From Pirellulales bacterium (lineage in GTDB: Bacteria; Planctomycetota; Planctomycetia; Pirellulales; Thermoguttaceae): a DNA stretch of 23,022 nucleotides. Made by a program: the position numbers and the translations under genes. The DNA is taken from contig DAOWNK010000015.1 in assembly GCA_030642635.1 (NCBI GenBank), positions 1 through 23,022 on the forward strand, read 5' to 3'. Below, piece after piece: positions 14,744 through 21,230 of the stretch; the stretch's first letter is position 1, and the number at the start of each line of letters is the position of its first letter. Below the pieces are notes generated by a model. It was not told the origin of the DNA. It saw nothing but the letters and a program-made list of their open reading frames with translations, and ran no database searches.

Positions 14744-15985
14744 TTTCGTGGTGCTAAGCGACCGGAAAACGACGCCGGCACAGCCCAGTACGATTGAAAC
14801 ATTACTCAACGTGATTGCAACCGCTACTCCCTTCAGTCCGTAATTGGCGATAAGTACCGGTGCGGCGGCAAGCAACACGGCGACGCCGATCGCGCGGACT
14901 GCCATGTGTATTTTGAAACGTCGCATGGCCTCAATCGCGATCCCAAGCGGGTGCGTCAGGTATCCGACCGCCGCCGCCGCCGTCAGGTAGACCGCCAGCT
15001 CGGCGTACCGGGCAAATTGTGCCTTGTAGATCAGCGCGAGAATCGGACCGCCGAACAGCATCATTACCAGCACCGCCGCAGCGCCGAGCACTGCGGCGGC
15101 CGCCACCAGTTTGCCCAACAGTTTTGAGTAAGCGGATATATTGTCTGCGGCGTAGTACTTCGCCAGCCTTGGTCCGGCCGATTGGCAGATTGCACCGGCC
15201 GCCTTTGCACCCACCGTACCGAGACAAAAGATCGCCGCGAAGACGCCAAGCTCGTAGTTGCCAAAATAGGAGCTAATCAGGTATCGCGGAACGCTGGTCT
15301 GCAGTGCGATCATCATAATTACCACACCAAGCGGGCATGAAAGCCATGCCAGGCGTAGCATTGTCGGCAGGCGCCATCGCGGCGCAATGCCGGAAGCGTG
15401 CAACGCCCGGACGAGCCGCCGGGCGCTTGGAACGTCGTACAGAATCAACACGGCGGCCGCAACCAACGGCAATCCGGCAACGCCGTAGAGCAAACTCCCG
15501 GTCCACCATACGCCCAGCGTCAGGGCCGCCACCATCAGCGGCCCGCGAATCATAAGCGAGATTGCAAAGCGGTCCATCCGCTCGTTCTGCTGCTGAAGTG
15601 CATGGAAGACGTCGCTTATAGCCTTTAGCAACTCTCCGAGGCCGACCAACATGACCAGCAATGCCGTATGCGGTTCGCACCCGGTTGCAAAGACGATCAT
15701 CGCAACGGCCAACATCGCAACAACGGAGGTGACCAACCGCAGAGCGAGATAGTCGCCGAATTGGTACTCGTGCCTGGCGTCGGTCACCGCCGCGCCGCGC
15801 AGTCCCAGGCCTGCAAGCGCATAGACCGGCGCGCAGACGGCCATCGCCAGCGCCAATGCGCCGACCATCACCTCGCCGCCGAGGTGCAGCAAGACGACGA
15901 TCCTGGCCCACTGTGCAATCGCGTCAACTGAGTTGCCGACCGCAATCCACGAGATATTCGACGGCAACGAGAACGGTTTGACCAA
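14675..15985 (-). CDS. Wzx-type polysaccharide flippase (MOP/PST family)
   Basis: This 436-residue membrane protein has about twelve hydrophobic segments and the typical start SNISWIAVGNSVDAIAQWARIVVLLHLGG, with the flippase pattern of a first amphipathic helix and a Gly-Gly turn. It should move lipid-linked oligosaccharide across the inner membrane. The best start is TTG at 15985, with AAGGAAG (15991-15997) five bases upstream; the nearest in-frame ATG or GTG choices are far inside or far upstream over the radical SAM gene. That ribosome binding site lies in a hairpin loop. The residues after about 414 are encoded by inverted heptamer arrays, giving a tail that ends QILIPNP, probably not functional. 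Confidence 0.9.
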   Translation of the reverse strand: MVKPFSLPSNISWIAVGNSVDAIAQWARIVVLLHLGGEVMVGALALAMAVCAPVYALAGLGLRGAAVTDARHEYQFGDYLALRLVTSVVAMLAVAMIVFATGCEPHTALLVMLVGLGELLKAISDVFHALQQQNERMDRFAISLMIRGPLMVAALTLGVWWTGSLLYGVAGLPLVAAAVLILYDVPSARRLVRALHASGIAPRWRLPTMLRLAWLSCPLGVVIMMIALQTSVPRYLISSYFGNYELGVFAAIFCLGTVGAKAAGAICQSAGPRLAKYYAADNISAYSKLLGKLVAAAAVLGAAAVLVMMLFGGPILALIYKAQFARYAELAVYLTAAAAVGYLTHPLGIAIEAMRRFKIHMAVRAIGVAVLLAAAPVLIANYGLKGVAVAITLSNVSIVLGCAGVVFRSLSTTKGIRDWGLGIGEKAQHQILIPNP

Positions 15986-16006
15986 TGCCGCTTCCTTGCG
16001 GCATGG
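15986..16006 (-). promoter_or_regulatory. ribosome binding site in a hairpin loop before the flippase TTG start
   Basis: ATGCCGC and GCGGCAT form a perfect 7-bp stem around TTCCTT, so on the mRNA AAGGAA is exposed in the loop. The stem ends at the TTG start. The arms resemble the CCGCAAGCGG palindromes elsewhere in the window. The fold could limit or present the ribosome binding site. Confidence 0.5.
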
Positions 16007-16082
16007 ACAATGTCCGATTTTGGACTTCAAACTGCAATCTCCACATTGCAGGACTGGTTTTCGACCCGGAAAATGAGGGGGG

Positions 16083-16113
16083 AGTGTGCCAAAATTGCCT
16101 TGATGTGTCAAGG
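16083..16113 (-). promoter_or_regulatory. conserved motif TTGACAC-N9-ATTTTGRCACACT upstream of the flippase
   Basis: On the minus strand TTGACAC (16111-16105) is followed nine bases later by ATTTTGGCACACT. The same two-part motif with the same spacing occurs upstream of the radical SAM gene (18096-18068). CCTTGA and TCAAGG (16098-16113) also form a short inverted repeat right after the radical SAM stop. It lies about 98 bases before the flippase start and may be a promoter or operator. Confidence 0.45.
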
Positions 16114-17943
16114 CTAAGTACCGGCCGGCACTTTCAGGGGGGTATCGTTGCTGTAGGCGGTATGCCGTATGCCCGGAACCCTGTCCAGCCGGACGTCGTA
16201 CTCGCCATGGACCAGTTCGGCGTCCCACCGGGCGGCCAGTTTGCCCGCCACCTTCAACAGCGCCGCTTCGTCAGCGACAACCACGTCTGCCGGGAACCGT
16301 TCCAGCAATCGCTCGATCGCGGCGTCAAAACGATTCTCGGTGAAATAAGTACGCACACCGTGTTCTCGGAGCCTGAGATAGTATCGCCTCGGGTGCTTCA
16401 ACTCGGCCAGGAGTCGGCTGAGGCCTTTCTTGCGATGCTGCAAGGCGTAACGATGGATTTCCACCTTACCCCGAAAATAGTGTTCTTCGTCACGGCGCCG
16501 AAAACCACTCACCAGGACAACATGGTTGCCCGCCTCGGCCAGCCGGTGGGCCTGGTCGTAAACGTCGGGGTCGATATCGTGGTTGTTGCCGCTGAGCACC
16601 AGGATTCGTCTGGCCGGACGTTTGGTTTGGTGGGTAGCCGCCTGCCGGTGCGTTTCGTTGTGCGTCTCGGACAAGACACGCTGAAGCTTGCGATCGAAAT
16701 TTTCCCGATTCAACATGCGGTCGATTTCGAGCCGGCGTTTGACCAGCAATTTGTCCTTCAGCACGGATTGCTTGACGTACATTACAGTTCGAGAAGCCTT
16801 CCGTCGGTCGATAAGGTTGTTTTTTATGCAATAGTCGTAGAGCTTCGCGCCAGGCAGCGGATAGAACACCGAGACCTGGACCAGGTCCGGGGCAAGCCGC
16901 CGATTAAGCCGAACGGTTGCTTCGGTCAGGGCGTCGTCGTGCTCGAATGGGTAGCCGATCATGTTGAACGAGCTGACGAGGATGCCGGTATTTTTAAGCA
17001 GCGCGAATGCCCGCTCGATCTGCTCGTTCGACATGTGCCGATTGAGCCGTTTGCGGCGGAACGCCTCGTCGCCGCATTCCACGCCCATGGCGACGTAGCG
17101 ACAGCCGGTCTCCCAAAGCAGCTTCGTCACTTCGTCCGTCACGTGCTCCACGCGAACCATGCAACCGTAGGGAACGCCGACTTGCTCGCCGATTGCACGA
17201 AACAACTCGGCGGCATAGTCCTTGTCCCAAAGGATCATCTCGTCGCCGAAGTGGAACATGCGCGGCCGGCACAAGTCGCGTAGATAGACCAACTCGTCGA
17301 TCACCTCTTGCACCGGTCGCAGGCGCAGATACCCTTTGCCGTAATGCTTCAAGTACACGCCGTTGCAGCAGTAACTGCAATTATAAGGGCATCCGCGTGT
17401 GGCGTGGGCAAAGGTAACGCCGGTCGGGGTAAGCAGCGATCGCTTGTTGAACAGATACCACGGAAACGGCGGGCTGGAGACGAGGTCCTCGGCCGGCCGA
17501 ACCGGGTTGACAACCACCCGGCCGTCGCGGCGATATCCGAGGTTCCTGACACCGTAAAGCGATTCGCCGCCAAGGTGATCGAGAAAATCGAGCACCATCG
17601 ACTCGCCCTCGCCGATGCAGATGTAGTCGATCTCCGGGTGCTTTTCGAGTATCGGTCCTCCCACGGCAGTCGCATGGGTGCCGCCCACCAGAACGGGAAT
17701 ATCGGCCAGACGTTTTACACGACCGATCAACTCCAAGGCTTGAGGAAAGAGCGTGCTCATCGAGGAGATCATCAGTACGTCGAAGTTCCCCCGGCACACA
17801 CACCGAGCGACTTCTCGGACGGGTTGATAAAACGTGTCGAAGAAGGTCACCGAATGTCCGGCTTGGATCATCGCGCCGGCCACGTAGCCCGCCCCACGAC
17901 CCACGTAACGCGAGCCGTTGATGTAAGCAAAAGCGATCTTCAT
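16114..17943 (-). CDS. B12-binding radical SAM protein fused to a half GT-B domain
   Basis: This 609-residue protein has an N-terminal cobalamin-binding-like domain (residues 1-150, with LMISSMSTLFPQAL and VLVGGTHAT). A radical SAM domain follows with the cluster motif RGCPYNCSYCC, Cys185/189/192 in CX3CX2C spacing. FHFGDEM and GVECGDEAFRRKRLNR are family features. Such enzymes often methylate or rearrange unactivated carbons. From about 446 to 609 there is a different domain, ILVLSGNNHDIDPDVYDQAHRLAEAG..., resembling the N-terminal Rossmann half of GT4 enzymes; the catalytic C-terminal half is absent. The end (KVPAGT) falls on a palindrome at 16116-16133. First gene of the operon; MKIAFAYING is the natural start. 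Confidence 0.85.
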   Translation of the reverse strand: MKIAFAYINGSRYVGRGAGYVAGAMIQAGHSVTFFDTFYQPVREVARCVCRGNFDVLMISSMSTLFPQALELIGRVKRLADIPVLVGGTHATAVGGPILEKHPEIDYICIGEGESMVLDFLDHLGGESLYGVRNLGYRRDGRVVVNPVRPAEDLVSSPPFPWYLFNKRSLLTPTGVTFAHATRGCPYNCSYCCNGVYLKHYGKGYLRLRPVQEVIDELVYLRDLCRPRMFHFGDEMILWDKDYAAELFRAIGEQVGVPYGCMVRVEHVTDEVTKLLWETGCRYVAMGVECGDEAFRRKRLNRHMSNEQIERAFALLKNTGILVSSFNMIGYPFEHDDALTEATVRLNRRLAPDLVQVSVFYPLPGAKLYDYCIKNNLIDRRKASRTVMYVKQSVLKDKLLVKRRLEIDRMLNRENFDRKLQRVLSETHNETHRQAATHQTKRPARRILVLSGNNHDIDPDVYDQAHRLAEAGNHVVLVSGFRRRDEEHYFRGKVEIHRYALQHRKKGLSRLLAELKHPRRYYLRLREHGVRTYFTENRFDAAIERLLERFPADVVVADEAALLKVAGKLAARWDAELVHGEYDVRLDRVPGIRHTAYSNDTPLKVPAGT

Positions 17944-18039
17944 CTGAATTGAATAGTTGTACGTTTAGCGTCCGACGGCACGTCGGACTCTACCGGCGAT
18001 ACGCTTCGCCGACGTACCGTCGGCGGCTAAACTGTCAAA
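17944..18039. repeat. GTTTAGC-type inverted hairpin pair upstream of the radical SAM gene
   Basis: Left half: GTTTAGC (17963-17969), stem GTCCGACG, loop GCA, CGTCGGAC (17970-17988). Right half inverted: GCCGACG, loop, CGTCGGC (18008-18024) and head GCTAAAC (18026-18032). The whole 96-base block matches 13383-13477, including the flanks CTGAATTG at the left and TCAAA at the right. It lies directly before the ATG at 17943. Confidence 0.92.
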
Positions 18040-18067
18040 TCTGACACTAATCCACCATTGGGGCGGA

Positions 18068-18096
18068 AGTGTGTCAAAATCAGCCGGTGGTGTCAA
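18068..18096 (-). promoter_or_regulatory. conserved motif TTGACAC-N9-ATTTTGRCACACT upstream of the radical SAM gene
   Basis: TTGACAC (18096-18090) and ATTTTGACACACT (18080-18068), nine bases apart, match the copy at 16083-16111 in 19 of 20 fixed positions. The two TTGRCAC cores lie about two helical turns apart, which would suit a dimeric regulator. The motif lies about 125 bases before the radical SAM start. Confidence 0.45.
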
Positions 18097-18203
18097 TGTC
18101 AAGTGTTGCCGGAACGCCACATCGTCGCCTATTCGCCACCGCGGGCGATGCACAGGGAAAACGTCCGGGGCCGGTCGAATCGGTTTTCCCGCCGGCAATG
18201 GTA

Positions 18204-18232
18204 TTGAACGAACGACGCAAATAAACTATCAT
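18204..18232 (+). promoter_or_regulatory. candidate sigma-70-type promoter of the protease
   Basis: TTGAAC (18204-18209) and TATCAT (18227-18232) are separated by 17 bases, close to the vegetative consensus. Transcription would begin near 18239, leaving a leader of about 120 bases before the ATG at 18358. Only sequence similarity supports this. Confidence 0.4.
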
Positions 18233-18342
18233 CCATTACGCTGTTTCGTGCCGGAAGATAACCTATATTTAACTTGTTCGGGCATATCCAAATGCTCCGA
18301 CGCACTTCCCTAGAAAAAAGCATCAGTGCATCGTTTACAACC

Positions 18343-18350
18343 GGGAGGGG
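18343..18350 (+). promoter_or_regulatory. ribosome binding site of the protease
   Basis: GGGAGGGG lies seven bases before the ATG at 18358. It decides this start over the in-frame ATGs at 18274 and 18292, which have no such site, and places the EPRLFLSG motif at the usual distance from the N-terminus. Confidence 0.75.
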
Positions 18351-18357
18351 GATCGTC

Positions 18358-21144
18358 ATGCGCCAGTCACCTCGGCGCCGGCATTCGAATCGTGTTTCCA
18401 GATTCGAGGCCGTAGAACCCAGGCTGTTTCTGTCCGGCGAGCCGGTCGCCGATTTCTGGCTCGACTACTACGTCGACGACCAGGCATACGACGAAGTACA
18501 CACCACGCTGGCCGACGCCCACGATCTGACCGGTCTGACCGAGGCCATGGATAAGTACGGCCTGACCGGCAACGGCCAGACCGTGGCGGTAATAGACACC
18601 GGCGTGGCGTACGATCACTATGCACTGGGCGGTGGGTTCGGCGCAGGGTATCGCGTGGTCGGCGGGTTTGACTTTACCGCCGAGCGCGACGCTAATCCAT
18701 ACGACGACGGACCGAGCGGCTCGCACGGAACACACGTGGCCGGTATCATCGCCAGCAGTGACAGCGCCAACCCGGGTATTGCGACCGGCGTCGATCTGGT
18801 CGGGCTGCGGGTGTTCGACGACGACGGGGCAGGGTACTTCAGTTGGGTCGAAGAGGCCTTGCAGTGGGTCCACGACAACCGCTTCGGCTTTGAGAACCCC
18901 ATCACCACGGTAAACCTATCGCTGGGAACCAGCTTCAACGGCGATGCCGTGCCAAGCTGGGCCATGCTGGAAGACGAGTTCGCACAGTTGGAATCGGACG
19001 GTATATTCATCTCGGTGGCGGCCGGGAACGGATTTACCGCGTACAATACACCGGGGCTGAGCTACCCGGCCGTCAGCCCGCATGTCGTACCGGTCGCCTC
19101 GGTCGACGGCGACGGAATGCTTAGCTACTTCTCGCAGCGCGACGGGCACGTCATCGCCGCACCAGGCCGAAGTATTCGGAGCACCGTGCCCGACTACATA
19201 GGCGATGGCAACGGCATCGACGACGATTTTGTACAATACTCCGGCACGAGTATGGCCTCGCCGTACGTGGCCGGCGCAAGTGTATTGCTGCGTGAGGCGC
19301 ACCAGTTCGCCGGCATCCCGGATGTCGATCAGCAGACCATCTACGATCTGATGGTCAGCACGGCCGATACCGTCTACGATTCGCAAACAGGGTTGAGCTA
19401 CCATCGGCTCAACCTCGACGCGGCACTGGATGCCGTTATGCCGGACGACGAGTTCGGCTCGACCGCCGCCGCGGCATACGGACTGGGCACCGTCGCCGAC
19501 ACCTACGCGCTAAACGGAACCATCGGGCAACTCGACGATCAGGACTGGTTCTCATTTACGGCCGGTGCGACCGACTCGGTCACATTCGAGGCCGACACAA
19601 CCGGCGGGATGCTCGCCCGATGGGAGTGCGCCTGTGCCGCACAAGGAGGCGCCATCGACGGCAACGTCCTGGCGTTCGACGTAACGGCCGGGCAAACGTA
19701 CACGGTCGGCCTGGCAAGCAACGCCGGGCTGGGACACTACTCACTTGAGATGAACCTTGAGCCGTCCGCTAGAGAAACCGACTGGGGAACCGTTCGGCAA
19801 AGCGGCTTCGAGGATTGCCGGATCGACGCCGACGGGTGGCGGTTTACCGTCACGGCGGCGGCCGACGGTTTGCTGACCGTCGAGGCGTTCTTTGACCATG
19901 CCGCGGCCGACGTCGATTTGCAACTGTTCGACGCCGACGGACGGCTCGTAGGGGCCAGCTACTCGGCCGGCGACACCGAACGGATCGACGTGACCGCCTC
20001 GGCAGGCGATACCTTTACGCTCCGGGCGAGTACCTACGGCGGCGGGGTCAACGATAATGTCGATTTCCGCGTGACAAACCTCGTCTCGCTCGACGGCAAT
20101 GCCGTACACGTCTCCGGCACCGATGCCGACGACGTGTTTACCTTCGCCGCCGGCGATATGCACCGTCTGTCTATAAATGGTGTTGAGTACCAATTCGACG
20201 CCGATGCGGTACGATCGGTTACTTTCGACGGCGGCGGAGGCGCCGATTCGGCCACACTTACCGGTACGGCCGGCGCCGAGTCGGCCGTACTGAGAGCCGG
20301 TTCGGCAGAGCTACTCGGCACGCAGTACAACGCACTGGCGACAGGCGTAGAAACAATCACCGTGTTAGGCGGCGGCGGCGACGATACGGTCAGGCTGTAC
20401 GACTCGGCCGGAGACGACCTGTTCGTCGGCGCGCCGCAATACGCCGCCATGTTCGGCGAGGGGTTCTCCAACCAGGCGCGTGGGTTCAACGAAGTTCATG
20501 CCTTCGCCACCGCCGGCGGGCACGATAAAGTCAAGCTATACGACTCGGCCGGCGACGACCTGTTTGTCGGCGCGATGCAATACGCCGCCATGTTCGGTGT
20601 CGGGTTCACCAACCAGGCGCGTGGGTTCGACGAAGTTCATGCCTTCGCCACCGCCGGCGGGCACGATAAGGTCAAGCTGTACGATTCCGTTGGAAACGAT
20701 ACCTATTACGCTAATCCGACAGAAGCGGCACTGTTTGGCGAAGGGTTCTACAACCGCGGCAAGTTCTTCGAGGAGGTCCACGCCTTCGCCACCGCCGGCG
20801 GCGACGACACCGCCTTTCTGTACGACTCGCAAGGCGACGATACGTTCTACTCGAACACGGTCGAGGGTGCGATGTTCGGCAACGGGTTTTACAATCGGGC
20901 GAAGTTCTTCGAGAATCTACATGCCCACTCTACCGGCGGCAACGACCGATCCTTCCTCTATGATTCGTCCGGCGACGACCGCCTGGAGGCATCGGCCGAT
21001 CGGGCATGGCTGTCCGCAGGCAACGCCGCCACCTGGGTCTACGGCTTCGAGTACGTACGCGCACAAGCCGACCGAGGCGGCGACGACACCGCCGAACTGC
21101 ACGCCGTGGATTACATCCTGGAACTGGACGGCGCGTGGAGTTGA
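18358..21144 (+). CDS. secreted subtilisin-like (S8) protease with 47-residue repeats
   Basis: This 928-residue protein begins with an Arg-rich segment and EAVEPRLFLSG, the planctomycete LEPR-type N-terminal motif found on exported proteins; no classical signal peptide is seen. The S8 domain (about 70-385) has Asp80 (VAVIDTGV), His123 (GSHGTHVAG), Asn224 (AAGN) and Ser298 (GTSMASP), so it should be active. Two PPC-like beta domains follow (about 395-465 and 475-575), then an Asp/Gly-rich beta region. Five repeats of about 47 residues beginning LYDSxGDD (680-913) end the protein and may bind calcium or the cell surface. It is the only plus-strand gene and its stop faces the TolC-like gene. Confidence 0.95.
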   Translation: MRQSPRRRHSNRVSRFEAVEPRLFLSGEPVADFWLDYYVDDQAYDEVHTTLADAHDLTGLTEAMDKYGLTGNGQTVAVIDTGVAYDHYALGGGFGAGYRVVGGFDFTAERDANPYDDGPSGSHGTHVAGIIASSDSANPGIATGVDLVGLRVFDDDGAGYFSWVEEALQWVHDNRFGFENPITTVNLSLGTSFNGDAVPSWAMLEDEFAQLESDGIFISVAAGNGFTAYNTPGLSYPAVSPHVVPVASVDGDGMLSYFSQRDGHVIAAPGRSIRSTVPDYIGDGNGIDDDFVQYSGTSMASPYVAGASVLLREAHQFAGIPDVDQQTIYDLMVSTADTVYDSQTGLSYHRLNLDAALDAVMPDDEFGSTAAAAYGLGTVADTYALNGTIGQLDDQDWFSFTAGATDSVTFEADTTGGMLARWECACAAQGGAIDGNVLAFDVTAGQTYTVGLASNAGLGHYSLEMNLEPSARETDWGTVRQSGFEDCRIDADGWRFTVTAAADGLLTVEAFFDHAAADVDLQLFDADGRLVGASYSAGDTERIDVTASAGDTFTLRASTYGGGVNDNVDFRVTNLVSLDGNAVHVSGTDADDVFTFAAGDMHRLSINGVEYQFDADAVRSVTFDGGGGADSATLTGTAGAESAVLRAGSAELLGTQYNALATGVETITVLGGGGDDTVRLYDSAGDDLFVGAPQYAAMFGEGFSNQARGFNEVHAFATAGGHDKVKLYDSAGDDLFVGAMQYAAMFGVGFTNQARGFDEVHAFATAGGHDKVKLYDSVGNDTYYANPTEAALFGEGFYNRGKFFEEVHAFATAGGDDTAFLYDSQGDDTFYSNTVEGAMFGNGFYNRAKFFENLHAHSTGGNDRSFLYDSSGDDRLEASADRAWLSAGNAATWVYGFEYVRAQADRGGDDTAELHAVDYILELDGAWS
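20395..21096 (+). repeat. five tandem coding repeats of 141 bp (47 residues)
   Basis: Units start at 20395, 20536, 20677, 20818 and 20956; the fourth is one codon short. Each begins LYDSxGDD and has a central GxGFxNxxxxF and a closing HAFATAGGxD, which degrades in the last two. Units one and two are nearly identical in DNA, so that duplication is recent; units three and four share FYNR, and unit five is most diverged. Confidence 0.95.
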
Positions 21145-21153
21145 GACACGTCC

Positions 21154-21226
21154 GTTTAGCAGCCGCCGGTACGGCGGCTTGGAGCGGTGTACTGATTTTT
21201 GGCCGCCGTACCGGCGGCCGCTAAAC
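21154..21226. repeat. GTTTAGC-type inverted hairpin pair between convergent genes
   Basis: Left half: GTTTAGC (21154-21160), stem GCCGCCG, loop GTA, CGGCGGC (21162-21178). Right half inverted: GGCCGCCG, loop TAC, CGGCGGCC (21201-21219 region) and head GCTAAAC (21220-21226). It fills nearly all of the 86-bp gap between the protease stop and the TolC-like stop and may act as a two-way terminator. Confidence 0.9.
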
Positions 21227-21230
21227 GAGT

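Larger units (their letters stand above)
18040..18357. other. divergent intergenic region with regulatory motifs
   Basis: This is the only long gap in the window, between the radical SAM gene and the protease, which diverge. I see no open frame that looks coding. It contains the conserved TTGACAC-N9-ATTTTGACACACT motif (18068-18096, minus strand), a further TTGACA at 18097-18102 on the minus strand, and a possible plus-strand promoter at 18204-18232. Confidence 0.6.

Noticed and set aside
16083..16096. Sigma-54 promoter (TGGCAC)
   Set aside because: The second element TTGC is absent at the required spacing in both this copy and the one near 18070.
15986..16228. N-terminal extension of the flippase to a GTG at 16228
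   Set aside because: It overlaps the end of the radical SAM gene and crosses its terminal palindrome; the flippase family starts near SNISWIAVGN, and a good ribosome binding site precedes the TTG at 15985.
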